Source: Hyphomicrobiales bacterium
Lineage (GTDB): Bacteria; Pseudomonadota; Alphaproteobacteria; Rhizobiales; Hyphomicrobiaceae
NCBI GenBank assembly: GCA_003963125.1
Contig: RXJK01000096.1
Span: 1-44,329 of the forward strand
Reading direction: 5' to 3'
Length of the DNA stretch: 44,329 bases
The notes below the pieces were generated by a model. That model was given only the letters and a program-made list of their open reading frames with translations. It had not been told where the DNA came from and ran no database searches. Positions 28,538 through 37,993 of the stretch are shown piece by piece. Within the stretch, counting starts at the first letter, position 1, and the number at the start of each line of letters is the position of its first letter. The translations under genes and the position numbers were made by a program.

Positions 28538-28909
28538 ATGCGCACCTCTAAACCGATCACACGTTTTCTGGCCTTGGTCATTGCCCTCGCGCTCATCGCC
28601 GCGGGCACGCCCGCCGTCGCACTGACGCCGCCGCCCTGTCCCATGCTGCAGGGAGCCAACGCATCACCTGACTGCGCCGAGATGCAGGCCAAGCCGTGCA
28701 ACCATTGTCCGGCCGCCGACGCTTCCAAGTCCGAACAACCGTGCCCCGACGCCTGCAAGGCACAATGCGCGGTCTCTCCCAGCGTAGCGCTACCCCCAGC
28801 GGCGCACAGCGTGCGCCCCGTACGTCTGGGCCTTGCCGCGCCCGCGCGCGCCGCGCCACCGACACTGTCGCATCCGACTTCCTCCCTCGACCGACCTCCC
28901 AAAGCCTAG
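28538..28909 (+). CDS. CzcI-like exported Cys-rich leader protein of cus operon
   Basis: A 123-residue exported protein. Its signal peptide (FLALVIALALIAAGTPAVA) is followed by a Cys cluster (PCPMLQ, CAEMQAKPCNHCPA, CPDACKAQC). The C-terminus ends LDRPPKA, recalling the RPP tail of the czc leader protein at 2557. It is first in the copper-type efflux operon. No ribosome site is visible and the palindromic operator is only 23 bp upstream, so a very short leader or leaderless mRNA is possible. Confidence 0.68.
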   Translation: MRTSKPITRFLALVIALALIAAGTPAVALTPPPCPMLQGANASPDCAEMQAKPCNHCPAADASKSEQPCPDACKAQCAVSPSVALPPAAHSVRPVRLGLAAPARAAPPTLSHPTSSLDRPPKA

Positions 28910-29021
28910 CTGCGCAAGCCAAAGCTTCGTCGCGCCAGGTCCGATCCGGCGCTGAAGTTTTGCTCCACGTTTCAGCGCGCCCGCAAGCCTGCGCGGCGTC
29001 GGCAACCCTGTGAGGTCTATC

Positions 29022-30245
29022 ATGTTGTGGCGAAGTTTATTCATTCTTGTGCTTGCGCTTCTCGCGGCGTTCAGTGCTCCCGCGCGCGCGGCAACCGAGA
29101 CGGCGTTCGACGCGCGCGCCTTCGAGGGCGCGCTCGCACGTCTCAAGGCGCATCCCGAAGTTGCCGCCAGCAATGCCCGCGCCGAGGCCCTGTCGCACGC
29201 CGCCGACGGTGCACTGGGCCTGCCCGATCCCATGCTGTTCATTGCCGAGCAGGATCTGCCGCTGGGCGCCAGCACGTCGCAGGATTTTGAGCAGAAGATG
29301 CTGGGCGTGCGCCAGCAAGTACCAGCCTTCGGCACGCGCAGCGCAAAGGCAGCCCGCGCCACGCTCGAAAGCCGCAAGACGCGCCTTGCCGCGCGCTACG
29401 CGTTCGCGCGCCTCAAAGCCCGGTTGATCACCACGCTTGCCGGCCTGCACAGCTTAAAGCAGCAGGAGCGCCTCCTGGCCGCGCAGCTGGCGCTCACGGC
29501 AACCGAGCGCCAAAGCCTGACCGGTCGCATCGCAGCCGACCGTGGTCGCGTGAGCGAACTCGCCGCCATTGACGCCGAAACCGCGCGCATTGATCTGGCG
29601 CGGGCCGAACTGGACGAGCGTCGCCACGAGCTGCAGGAAGTCTTGCGCAGTCTGTTGGGCGATGCACCCGAACTCGTGCCGCCGCCGCTCGCAACCCTGG
29701 CTGGCCCGCCCGATCCCGAGCGCACGTATCCTGTGCTTCTCGCTGCCGACGAAATGGCGATGGCGGCGGCCGATGTCGATCTGCGTGCCGCCGAATTCGC
29801 TCCCGCCTTCGAGCTGCAGGCCAGCGCCGGGCGCATGCGCAACGGTGACAATAGTGCCAGTTTCATGGTCGGCGTGAGCATCCCTCTCTGGGCAGCTGAC
29901 AGCCAGGCCCCTAACCTGCGCGCCGCCGAAGGGCTGCGCAACGCGGCCGCGCTGGAGCGCGACCTGCAGCGCCGTGAGGTCAGGACCACGCTGGCGCACC
30001 TTCGCCTGCAGATCACGACCTCGGAGAAGAAATCCCAGCTCTGGTCCACGAAAATCACCTCACTCACAGGCGGCCGCGACGCTTTGCGCCGCGACTATGC
30101 CGCCGGCAAGGCAGAGCTGACCGACACGCTGAAAGCCGCACGCGACATCCTGGACGCGCGCATGGCGCTCTTTGAGGAGGAGGCGCGGCATACGGCGCTG
30201 ATCGCCGACTACAACCGCTATTTCGTCACGGGAGAGGGATCATGA
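29022..30245 (+). CDS. cusC: TolC-family outer-membrane protein of cus-type system
   Basis: A 407-residue outer-membrane channel. Signal peptide (LFILVLALLAAFSAPARA), then OEP helices with GLPDPMLFIAEQDLPLG and long Ala/Arg/Glu-rich coiled segments. ATG 29022 follows TGAGG by 6 bp; the ORF-track GTG at 29010 lies in that ribosome site. The stop overlaps the adaptor start (ATGA). It is shorter and distinct from the czc copy, so the two operons are not recent duplicates. Confidence 0.88.
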   Translation: MLWRSLFILVLALLAAFSAPARAATETAFDARAFEGALARLKAHPEVAASNARAEALSHAADGALGLPDPMLFIAEQDLPLGASTSQDFEQKMLGVRQQVPAFGTRSAKAARATLESRKTRLAARYAFARLKARLITTLAGLHSLKQQERLLAAQLALTATERQSLTGRIAADRGRVSELAAIDAETARIDLARAELDERRHELQEVLRSLLGDAPELVPPPLATLAGPPDPERTYPVLLAADEMAMAAADVDLRAAEFAPAFELQASAGRMRNGDNSASFMVGVSIPLWAADSQAPNLRAAEGLRNAAALERDLQRREVRTTLAHLRLQITTSEKKSQLWSTKITSLTGGRDALRRDYAAGKAELTDTLKAARDILDARMALFEEEARHTALIADYNRYFVTGEGS

Positions 30246-31666
30246 AACACGTCAGTGCGCTGCTGCTGGGCATCGTTCTCGGCAGTCAGGTTTTTCTACC
30301 GCTTCCCTTTGTCAGCAATCAAAACGGCACAGGCATCAGCGCTCCATGGTCCCTGCTGGCGATCGCGCACGCGCAAGAAGCACCCAAATCCAACTACACA
30401 TGCCCCATGCATCCCCAGATCCATCGGGACGGACCGGGCCAATGTCCCATCTGCGGCATGGAGCTCGTAGCCGTGACGGCTGGCCCTGCGCAGACCCACG
30501 ATCCATCCATGCCCGATGCCACGGCTGGCGCAGCCCCGCACGCGTCGCGCAAGGTTCTCTACTGGTACGACCCGATGGTGCCCGACAAGCGCTTCGACAA
30601 GCCCGGCAAATCGCCTTTCATGGATATGGAACTGCAACCGAAATATGCCGATGACATCGCGACACCGCCGCCGGTCGATGCCAAGCCCGTTCTGCACATC
30701 GATGCTGGCACCGTGCAGAAGCTGGGCGTGCGCACCGAGACGGTCGTGCGCCGGGACTTAGGTCAACCGCTGCGCGGCGCCGGCCTGGTGGTGGCCAACG
30801 AACGCACCCGCCGCATGCTCTCCACGCAGGTAGAGGGTCGCATCAAGGCGTTGCAGGCGAGCACCGAAGGTGATCGCATCACCAAGGGTGATCTTCTGTA
30901 CACCTTGCTCAGCCCGGACCTTGCAGCACTCCAGAGCGACTATCTGGCTGCCCGCAGCGCCGGGCTCACCCAGCTGGCCGACGCCGCCGCCAACCGGCTG
31001 AGTCTGCTGGGCGTCGATAGCCGCGTGCTGGCTAGCCTCAAAGCCACGCAACGAGCCATCGCACCCGTACCCTTCTATGCGCCTGCCAGCGGCGTGGTCG
31101 GCAAATTGTTCGTGCGCCACGGCACTACTCTCAAATCCGGCGATCCCATCCTCGAGATTGACGATCTCGACGCGATCTGGATCGAGGCCGCGGTGGCCGA
31201 GAGCGACCTGGCGCACCTTGCGCGCGGCGATCACGCCACGGTCACCGTGGCCGGCGCTGATCTGCCGGCCACCATCGACGGCATCTATCCCACCATCACC
31301 GACGCCACTCGCACCGGCCGTGTCCGTCTCATCCTCGACAACACGGGCGCACGTCTTAAGCCCGGCGGCTACGCCACCGTCGTGTTTGACGTCGCGCCAG
31401 AGCCCGCCCTTGCGGTGTCATCGGCCGCGATCCTGCGCAGCAGCACCGGCAGCCATGTTATTCTCAGTCTCGGCAATGGTCAGTTTCAGGCCCGTGCCGT
31501 CGAAACCGGCGTGGTCGGCGCAGGCATTACGCAGATCCGCTCGGGTTTGCGCGAAGGCGAGGCGGTCGTAACCAGCGCCCAGTTCCTGCTCGACTCAGAA
31601 TCGGCACTGCAGGAGACGCTGCAGAAACTCTCCCCGTCAATCACAGAGCCGTCCCGTGCGCCCTGA
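30242..31666 (+). CDS. cusB: RND efflux adaptor CusB-type with heavy-metal-binding domain
   Basis: A 474-residue periplasmic adaptor. A signal peptide precedes an HMBD motif (YTCPMHPQIHRDGPGQCPICGMEL), with Cys and Met ligands suited to Cu(I)/Ag(I). A second YHS-like stretch follows (YDPMVPDKRFDKPGKSPFMDMEL), then lipoyl/barrel domains (SPDLAALQSDYL; FYAPASGVVGKL). This arrangement is typical of CusB proteins. It overlaps the cusC stop by ATGA and the cusA start by 11 bp. Confidence 0.92.
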   Translation: MKHVSALLLGIVLGSQVFLPLPFVSNQNGTGISAPWSLLAIAHAQEAPKSNYTCPMHPQIHRDGPGQCPICGMELVAVTAGPAQTHDPSMPDATAGAAPHASRKVLYWYDPMVPDKRFDKPGKSPFMDMELQPKYADDIATPPPVDAKPVLHIDAGTVQKLGVRTETVVRRDLGQPLRGAGLVVANERTRRMLSTQVEGRIKALQASTEGDRITKGDLLYTLLSPDLAALQSDYLAARSAGLTQLADAAANRLSLLGVDSRVLASLKATQRAIAPVPFYAPASGVVGKLFVRHGTTLKSGDPILEIDDLDAIWIEAAVAESDLAHLARGDHATVTVAGADLPATIDGIYPTITDATRTGRVRLILDNTGARLKPGGYATVVFDVAPEPALAVSSAAILRSSTGSHVILSLGNGQFQARAVETGVVGAGITQIRSGLREGEAVVTSAQFLLDSESALQETLQKLSPSITEPSRAP

Positions 31667-34600
31667 TCTGCCGCACGATCCCAGCCAAACCGGCATCGCC
31701 CGCATCATCGATTGGTCGGTGCGCCATCCGCTGCCCGTGATAGTGCTCACCCTGGCCATCCTGGTGGCGGGCCTGTTCGCCCTGCGCCACACGCCGCTCG
31801 ATGCCATTCCCGATCTGTCCGACACGCAAGTGATCATCCGCACCGATTTCGAGGGCCAGGCGCCGCAGATTGTCGAAAACCTGGTCACCTATCCGCTATC
31901 AACCGCGATGCTGGGGCTGCCGAAAGCCAAAGTGGTGCGCGGCTTTTCCATGTTTGGCGCCTCGTTTGTCTACGTCATCTTCAAGGACGGCACCGATCTC
32001 TACTGGGCCCGCTCCCGCGTGCTGGAGGCGCTCTCCAAGGTTGCCTCCAACCTGCCGGCGACCGCCAAAGCCCAGATCGGCCCCGATGCCACCGGGGTGG
32101 GATGGGTGTTTCAATACGCGCTCGTCGATCGCACCGGCAGCCATGATCTGGCCCAGCTGCGCAGCCTGCAGGACTGGTTCCTGCGCCTGGAGCTCGCCAC
32201 GGTCCCGGGCGTGGCCGAAGTCGCCAGCGTCGGCGGCTTCGTCAAGGAGTTCCAGGTCCTCGTTGATCCCTTGCGCCTGCGCGCCTACGACCTGCCGCTC
32301 TCGCGCGTCGCCGATGTCGTCAAGGGATCGAGCCAGGAGACCGGCGGTCGCGTCATCGAGCAGGCGGAAACCGAATTCGTGGTCCGCGCCAAAGGCTATG
32401 TCAGCAAGAGCGATGATTTGTCCTCCCTCGTGCTCAAGGTGCACGCGGGTACGCCGGTCACGCTTGCCGATGTCGCGCGGGTTAGCGAAGGCCCCGCCAT
32501 GCGACGGGGTGTCACCGAACTCAACGGCGAAGGAGAGGTGGTCAGTGGCATCGTGATCATGCGCCCCGGCGGCAATGCGCTCACCGTCATCAAGTCCATT
32601 AAGGGCAAGCTCGCCGCGCTCAAGGCCGGCTTGCCCGACGGCGTCGAAATCGTCCCGGTCTATGATCGCGCTCCGCTGATCGAAGGCTCCGTCACTTATC
32701 TCGAGCATAAGCTGATCGAAGAAGCCGTGGTCGTTGCGCTCGTCTGCCTGCTCTTCCTGTTGCATGCGCGCTCGGCCTTCGTCGCGATCGTGACGCTGCC
32801 GCTCGGCGTGCTAGCCGCCTTCATCCTCATGTCCTGGCAGGGCATCACCGCCAACATCATGTCGCTGGGCGGGATCGCCATCGCCATCGGTGCCATGGTC
32901 GATGCCTCCATCGTCATGGTGGAGAACGCGCACCGCAAGCTCTCCGAGCTGGATCCGAACGCCGCGGCCGAGGCCAAGCGCACCGCGCTGCTGGACGCTG
33001 CCAAGGAGGTCGGGCCGGGGCTGTTCTTTTCTCTGCTCATCATCACGGTCTCGTTTCTGCCGGTGTTCGCGCTTACCGGCCAGTCCGAACGGCTGTTCAC
33101 ACCACTGGCCTTCACCAAAACTTATTCCATGGCGGCCGCCTCGATCCTGTCCATCACGGTCGTCCCGCTGTTCATGCTCTGGCTGATCCGCGGGCGCATC
33201 CGGCCTGAAACCGCCAACCCGCTCAACCGCTTCTTTATTGCGCTCTATCGACCCCTGCTGGCTCTTGCCTTGCGCCACCGCTGGCTCACCTTGCTGCTCG
33301 CCGCCGTGGCGCTGCTCAGCATCGCCATTCCGCTTGCGCGTACGGGCAGCGAGTTCATGCCCGCGCTCTACGAGGGCGACCTGCTTTATATGCCCACCAC
33401 CTTGCCCGGCGTTTCCATCACCAAGGCCCGCGAGATCCTGCAGACCACCAATCGCGCCATCAAGCGAACGCCTGAAGTGGAGCTGGTGTTCGGCAAGGCT
33501 GGGCAAGCCGAAACCGCCACCGATCCCGCACCCATCTCCATGATCGAAACCTGGGTCAAGCTGCGCCCGCGCGAAAGCTGGCGTCCGGGCATGACGGTGG
33601 AAAAGCTGATCAAGGAGATGGACAGCGCCACCCGCATGCCGGGCCTGGTCAATTCCTGGGGTAACCCGATCAAGATCCGTCTCGATATGGTCACCACCGG
33701 CATTCGCACGCCGGTCGGCATCAAAATCTCAGGCGCTGATCTCAACATCATCGGCGAAATCGCCGTGCGGGTCGAGGATGCCGTCAAGCAGGTGTCGGGC
33801 ACGCGCTCGGCGTTTGCCGATCGCGTGGTTGGCGCCAAATACCTCGAGATCGAACCCGATCGCGCACGCCTGGCCCGCTACGGCATCGACCTTGCAACCG
33901 TACAAGAGGTGATCGCGACCGCCGTCGGCGGCATGCGCCTGGCCGAAGCGGTGCAGGGACGCGAACACTACGGCATTCTGCTGCGCTACGATCGCCCGTT
34001 CCGCGAGACCATGGAAGACGTGTCACGCATTCTGGTCGCCGCGCCCAATGGCGCGCAAATTCCGCTTGGTGATCTCGCCAGCATCAAGATCGCCGCCGGA
34101 CCGCAGATGATCGTCTCCGAGAACGCACGCCTCAACGGCTGGGTGTTCGTCGATATTGCCGGCCGGGACATCGGTAGCTACGTCCGCGAAGCGCAAAAGG
34201 CCGTTGCCGCCGCCGTCCGCCTGCCGCCCGGCTACGCCATCGCCTGGTCTGGCCAGTTCGAGCAGATGCTGGAGGCCGAAGCGCGCCTGCATATTGCCGT
34301 GCCCGCCACCATCGCCATCATCTTTGTCCTGCTCCTGCTGCATTTTGGCCGCCTCGACCGCACCCTCATGATCATGCTGGCCCTCCCATTCGGCCTCATC
34401 GGCGGCGTGTGGACTTTGTATCTTGCCGGCTATCACGTCTCGGTCGCCGTTGCCGTCGGCTTTATCGCGCTGGCCGGTATCGCTGTGGAAACGGCCGTCG
34501 TCATGCTGATCTATCTTGATCAACAGGTGCGCCGGCAGCCCCCGCACAGCGCAGCGGATCTGCACGCCGCCGTCATGCACGGCGCGGTCTTGCGTGTGCG

Positions 34601-34790
34601 CCCCAAGCTGATGACCGTCTCGGTCATCATCGCCGGGCTCCTGCCGATCTTCTTTACGGAAGGCTTCGGCTCCGATGTCATGCGCCGGATCGCCTTGCCC
34701 ATGGTCGGCGGCATGCTCTCGACGACCGCGCTCACACTGATCGTCATTCCCGTCCTTTATGACCTGTATGAGGGGCGGCGCTTCAAGTGA
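31656..34790 (+). CDS. cusA: CusA-type copper/silver RND efflux pump
   Basis: A 1044-residue inner-membrane RND pump. The TM4 signature near residue 406 is AIGAMVDASIVMVENAH, the HME4 (Cu/Ag) pattern, in contrast to the DFG motif of the czc pump. The three methionines of the CusA metal relay appear kept, in LLYMPTTLPG (about 576), PISMIETW (about 627) and IRLDMVTTG (about 675). GTG 31656 starts inside the end of cusB. The 12-helix RND layout is complete. Confidence 0.95.
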   Translation: MRPDLPHDPSQTGIARIIDWSVRHPLPVIVLTLAILVAGLFALRHTPLDAIPDLSDTQVIIRTDFEGQAPQIVENLVTYPLSTAMLGLPKAKVVRGFSMFGASFVYVIFKDGTDLYWARSRVLEALSKVASNLPATAKAQIGPDATGVGWVFQYALVDRTGSHDLAQLRSLQDWFLRLELATVPGVAEVASVGGFVKEFQVLVDPLRLRAYDLPLSRVADVVKGSSQETGGRVIEQAETEFVVRAKGYVSKSDDLSSLVLKVHAGTPVTLADVARVSEGPAMRRGVTELNGEGEVVSGIVIMRPGGNALTVIKSIKGKLAALKAGLPDGVEIVPVYDRAPLIEGSVTYLEHKLIEEAVVVALVCLLFLLHARSAFVAIVTLPLGVLAAFILMSWQGITANIMSLGGIAIAIGAMVDASIVMVENAHRKLSELDPNAAAEAKRTALLDAAKEVGPGLFFSLLIITVSFLPVFALTGQSERLFTPLAFTKTYSMAAASILSITVVPLFMLWLIRGRIRPETANPLNRFFIALYRPLLALALRHRWLTLLLAAVALLSIAIPLARTGSEFMPALYEGDLLYMPTTLPGVSITKAREILQTTNRAIKRTPEVELVFGKAGQAETATDPAPISMIETWVKLRPRESWRPGMTVEKLIKEMDSATRMPGLVNSWGNPIKIRLDMVTTGIRTPVGIKISGADLNIIGEIAVRVEDAVKQVSGTRSAFADRVVGAKYLEIEPDRARLARYGIDLATVQEVIATAVGGMRLAEAVQGREHYGILLRYDRPFRETMEDVSRILVAAPNGAQIPLGDLASIKIAAGPQMIVSENARLNGWVFVDIAGRDIGSYVREAQKAVAAAVRLPPGYAIAWSGQFEQMLEAEARLHIAVPATIAIIFVLLLLHFGRLDRTLMIMLALPFGLIGGVWTLYLAGYHVSVAVAVGFIALAGIAVETAVVMLIYLDQQVRRQPPHSAADLHAAVMHGAVLRVRPKLMTVSVIIAGLLPIFFTEGFGSDVMRRIALPMVGGMLSTTALTLIVIPVLYDLYEGRRFK

Positions 34791-34819
34791 ACAGGCAACC
34801 TCAACCAAGGAGACGACCC

Positions 34820-35212
34820 ATGTCAAAACCACTCAACCCATTTGCAGCAGCGCTGCTCGCGGTCTCGCTGATGCCGGCCACGGCATCCGCCGCCACGGCC
34901 ACCTACCACATGCAGATCCTCGAGCCGACACTCAAAGTCGGCACGGCCGTCCCGGTTACCGTGCGCATCATCGACGATGCCTCTGGAAAGCCTGTGACCA
35001 CGGCTTCGATCACGCAGCAGAAGTTACAGATGCTGATGGGCACCATGGTCATGCCCGGCACCATCACGGCGCTGCCGCACACGGACAGCGAAGATTATCG
35101 CTTCACCGCTGATCTCAGCATGCCCGGCGAATGGCAACTCGACCTGGTCGCCCGCATCCCCGACCAGGCAAACGAAACCACGGCCAGCCTGCGCTTTCAG
35201 GCTGTCCGCTAG
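34820..35212 (+). CDS. Exported FixH/YtkA-like accessory protein
   Basis: A 130-residue exported protein with signal peptide (FAAALLAVSLMPATASAA) and an immunoglobulin-like beta domain (TYHMQILEPTLKVGTAVPVTVRI). It has a Met-rich loop (QMLMGTMVMPG), which would suit Cu(I). YtkA/FixH-like domains often follow copper efflux genes. ATG 34820 follows AAGGAG by 7 bp; the ORF-track start at 34787 overlaps cusA and adds a basic leader. It is the last gene of the cus operon. Confidence 0.8.
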   Translation: MSKPLNPFAAALLAVSLMPATASAATATYHMQILEPTLKVGTAVPVTVRIIDDASGKPVTTASITQQKLQMLMGTMVMPGTITALPHTDSEDYRFTADLSMPGEWQLDLVARIPDQANETTASLRFQAVR

Positions 35213-35271
35213 TCGCGTGCAGCGTCCAGTCGGCCTAGACGCGATCGCTTTTGTGCCGCGTCGCGGGCGGC

Positions 35272-35733
35272 CTATTTGTCCAGCAGGCGGCGCATCTGCG
35301 CGATCTCTTCGGCCTGGCTCTTGATGATGTTCTGGCACAGCGTGGTCAGTTCGCTGCCTTCGAGCTTGGCCCGCGAACACATCAAGATGGCGCCCGAGTG
35401 ATGCGGGATCATCGAGCGTAGGAATTGCGTGTTGCCGACAAAGGCCTGCGTGCGGATCGCCACGAAGAACAGGATCAGCGCCAGGACGCTCACGCCTGCC
35501 ACGATCGCGTTGAGCCGTTGATCGGGATACATGTCGCGCATCAAAGCCAACTCGATCAACACCATCGGCGCCGTCATCAACCCGGCCATGTACACCTGGT
35601 TGATACTGTTGAGCACATTGGGAAACGCGTTCACCATGGCGTACATCAGGATGTACATGGAAACAAAGGAGAGGGCGGTCATCCCCAACAGGCGCATGTA
35701 GGGCTTGTGGTGGTCGTCATGCGACTTCATCAT
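35272..35733 (-). CDS. Membrane DUF305 protein
   Basis: A 153-residue protein with an N-terminal His stretch (SHDDHHKPY), three membrane helices (about 20-45, 48-68, 75-100) and a C-terminal half DUF305 domain that has FLRSMIPHHSGAILMC and QNIIKSQAEEIAQMRRLL. The HH pair is the DUF305 metal-site motif. ATG 35733 follows AAGGAG. It is convergent with the cus operon. Related proteins are tied to copper handling. Confidence 0.85.
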   Translation of the reverse strand: MMKSHDDHHKPYMRLLGMTALSFVSMYILMYAMVNAFPNVLNSINQVYMAGLMTAPMVLIELALMRDMYPDQRLNAIVAGVSVLALILFFVAIRTQAFVGNTQFLRSMIPHHSGAILMCSRAKLEGSELTTLCQNIIKSQAEEIAQMRRLLDK

Positions 35734-36255
35734 TCCACTCTCCTTAATGTCATGGGACACAAGCATGTTGGTTACGCCCGGCTTACGCAGCAGCCGCCGA
35801 GCAGCTTAGATTTCCGGCACATAAAAATTCGATCTGAATGTGGATGCGCCGTCGCTGCGTCGCGCCCGCGCATCCGAATCCGTCTGGCTGTAAGGAGCCG
35901 TGATCGCTGGAACCGGCGCCATCGCCGCTCGGTGTCATAAGGCATGCAGGGGCTCCGCTCATTGCAAGGGCAGCTGAACACATGACGTGTGCAGGGATGA
36001 CCAAGTCAAACGGCGAAGCCCTCTACAGTAGCGCTCCCGCGCGCAGTATTTTTTGTAACACCTTGTAACTTATGCGAGCGCTGCCCCTCTGCGGAAGGCC
36101 GTATCCCGTCACGCCACCCGGTTTCACATGGCATTTTTATGCCCAGCGCTTGCAGATTAACTGTCTTCCGCGCGCTTTCGTACCGACGCTTGCTCTCTGG
36201 AACGCGCCGATCGTTACAGGCGTTGCGATCACACCCAACTCCAGGAGAATTCCAA
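35734..36255. other. Intergenic region between DUF305 and Csp-like genes
   Basis: No convincing gene. Two overlapping minus-strand ORFs (35772-35981 and 35783-36004) have no ribosome site or family. One GTTAC pair lies at 36052-36069. Confidence 0.4.
36052..36069 (-). promoter_or_regulatory. GTTAC-N5-GTTAC direct repeat, site 8
   Basis: Plus-strand GTAAC at 36055-36059 and 36065-36069, with an A run on the minus reading. It is about 187 bp upstream of the Csp-like gene. Confidence 0.6.
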
Positions 36256-36588
36256 ATGCATCATCTCGACAAAGCCATGCAGGACTGCATTGCCGCCTGC
36301 CTCAAATGCTACGCGACCTGTCATGGCACGGCCATGGGCCACTGCCTTGAAGCCGGCGGCGACCACACCAAGCCCAAGCACTTTCGTCTCATGGTGGCAT
36401 GCGCCGAGGTCTGTCGCAGCGCCGCCCATGTCATGCTGACCGGCAGCGAACAGCACAAGAAAGTATGCGCTGCGTGCGCCGAAATCTGCGATGCGTGCGC
36501 CAAGGACTGCGAGCGCATCGGCGACATGCAAGCGTGCGTCGAGGCGTGTCGGCATTGCGCGGAGCACTGCCGCAAGATGGCGGCTTAA
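36256..36588 (+). CDS. Four-helix-bundle copper-binding protein (Csp/DUF326-like)
   Basis: A 110-residue Cys-rich protein with 13 cysteines in CxxxC-type spacing: CIAACLKCYATC, CAEVCRSA, CAACAEICDACAKDC and CVEACRHCAEHC. This is the pattern of Csp copper-storage proteins, which line the bundle core with thiols to hold many Cu(I) ions. No signal peptide is visible, so a cytosolic Csp3-like form is likely. ATG 36256 follows AGGAG; the ORF-track start at 36139 is an extension through the promoter. Confidence 0.9.
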   Translation: MHHLDKAMQDCIAACLKCYATCHGTAMGHCLEAGGDHTKPKHFRLMVACAEVCRSAAHVMLTGSEQHKKVCAACAEICDACAKDCERIGDMQACVEACRHCAEHCRKMAA

Positions 36589-36709
36589 TCGCGGTCTGAC
36601 GGCGTCTAGGTTTCACATCGTTTTTTGATGTTCATCCCAGCATGCTGACAGCCGATCGAACACGCGCGTCGCTCAGCCGGCGCTGACAACTCCAGAAAGA
36701 GAGACGTCC

Positions 36710-37042
36710 ATGCTTCGCACCCGTCTATGCCTCATTGCTACCGCCGCCTTGCTCTCTGTGCCCCTCCTGGCGTACGCCCAGCAACCGTCACCGGCTGATC
36801 CGCAGTTCAAGGCTGCCATGGACAAAATGCATCAGAGCATGGAAATGGCCACTAATGCTGACCCCGCCGTGTCCTATGCCAAGAAAATGATCGTGCATCA
36901 CCAGGGCGCGCTCGAGATGTCGGAGGCGGTGCTCCAGCACACGCAAGATCCGACCATTCGCGAGATCGCCCAGAAGACGATGCAGGAACAGAAAAAGGAT
37001 ATCCAGGACCTGCAAAAGTTCGTGAACAAGAAGGGCAAATAA
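36710..37042 (+). CDS. Exported DUF305 protein (CopM-like)
   Basis: A 110-residue periplasmic protein with signal peptide (LIATAALLSVPLLAYAQ) and one DUF305 domain (FKAAMDKMHQSMEM, YAKKMIVHHQGALEMSEAVL). The Met-rich first helix and HH motif are typical of copper-binding DUF305/CopM proteins. GAAAGAGAG precedes the ATG. It is probably transcribed after the Csp-like gene, and a strong hairpin follows. Confidence 0.88.
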   Translation: MLRTRLCLIATAALLSVPLLAYAQQPSPADPQFKAAMDKMHQSMEMATNADPAVSYAKKMIVHHQGALEMSEAVLQHTQDPTIREIAQKTMQEQKKDIQDLQKFVNKKGK

Positions 37043-37072
37043 GCGGGCCGCACGTGTTCAAAAAGGGCCCTT

Positions 37073-37094
37073 GCGCCGGCCTTGCAGCCGGCGC
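37073..37094 (+). terminator. Hairpin after DUF305 gene
   Basis: GCGCCGGC (37073-37080) pairs perfectly with GCCGGCGC (37087-37094) around a 6 nt loop. No T run. Confidence 0.5.
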
Positions 37095-37185
37095 CTTGCG
37101 GGCAGCTCGAGCTGAAATGCCGATCAAGCTGCGTGCGATCGCAAGAACGCGGCGCGCCTTATCGACATAGTAAACCCACGGTGCA

Positions 37186-37475
37186 TTATAACTCGACGCC
37201 GTCGCGCCTGATCTCGATCATGAGAGGCGAGCGGTCCTCGTAACGGGATTCGAGAAACGGCATGGCCTGAATGAACGCCCCCGCTCGTACAGCAGGCTCG
37301 TCCATTCCGGGTTGAGACGACCAAATTCAGTCCAGCGGTCACGCATATCGCGCAGAAACACAGCCACGTCATAGTCCGAGTCAGATTGCGCATCACCACG
37401 CGCGCGTCAGCCGTAAAGCACGACGCGCGTCAGCCGATCGCCGTAGAGGCGCTCAAGGCGGGAGCGGATCTCACG
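37186..37475 (-). pseudogene. MNT-type nucleotidyltransferase pseudogene with HEPN remnant
   Basis: Minus-strand reading gives LERLYGDRLTRVVLYG, then an in-frame TGA where the catalytic Ser of the GSRARG motif should be, then RARGDAQSDSDYDVAVFL. A later frameshift moves the end to AMPFLESRYEDRS before a TAA at 37186. Just downstream, YYVDKARRVLAIARSLIGIS resembles the first helix of a HEPN partner. This is a decayed MNT/HEPN toxin-antitoxin module. Confidence 0.7.
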
Positions 37476-37607
37476 AAGAATGGGTCAACAGCAACCAAGA
37501 GTACTCCCCGCTACAAGCAATCGCAGCTCGATGACATGCGTCTCAAGTTCCAGCAGCTCAGCGTTGGACTTTTCCGTGGTGGCGAATAGGTCTCAGATGC
37601 TCAGGCA

Positions 37608-37837
37608 TCATTCGTCGCGGAGTTCTAGACGCTTCTCAATGCGGTCAAGGCGGCTTTCCAGTTCCGCAACCTTGCTGCTGGTGAAATTTTCCTGATGCAC
37701 AAGGCCTGCGATGTGCGGATGCGCATCTGCGTAAGCACCTCGGCCAATGTCGAATCAATCCGGTCGAAACGCGCGCTCTGGTCGGCGCGGAGCCGGCGCA
37801 GCAGTTCAATGGTGTGGTTTTCGGCATCCTGTGTCAT
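37608..37837 (-). pseudogene. Frameshifted small coiled-coil gene
   Basis: It starts MTQDAENHTIELLRRLRADQ and in the first frame runs to 37625. The second half makes better sense one frame over (HIAGLVHQENFTSSKVAELESRLDRIEKRLELRDE, stop at 37608). A single frameshift near 37720 explains this. Its promoter region matches that of the ParDE pair at 39.9 kb. Confidence 0.6.
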
Positions 37838-37848
37838 GGTTCCAAATA

Positions 37849-37975
37849 TAGCAAATAAACATTAATATTCGAGATGTGAAATAAATACCGCAGAATCAAC
37901 GGATTATCTCTAATTACTCAATTAATATCCTGTTTAAGCCGCTAAGGCATACTGATCCATATTTTCTGCGTAAGC
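37849..37975. repeat. AT-rich promoter-type repeat, copy A
   Basis: Contains ATATAGCAAATA, ATTAATATTCGAG, then TGAAAT, and later TTAAGCC and CCATATTTT, in the same order as copy B at 39948. The region separates a minus-strand small gene and a plus-strand large gene in both places. Confidence 0.6.
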
Positions 37976-37993
37976 GCGACGGGTACTTTTGTT

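Noticed and set aside
35771-35786. GTTAC followed by CTTAC
   Set aside because: The spacing is 11 bp and the second half-site is mismatched, so it was not counted among the regulon sites.
35783-36004. Minus-strand 73-residue ORF near a GTTAC site
   Set aside because: Starts with TTG without a ribosome site, and no recognisable signal peptide or family; an overlapping frame is equally poor.
36213-36226. GTTAC followed by GTTGC
   Set aside because: Spacing is 9 bp with a mismatch; probably chance.
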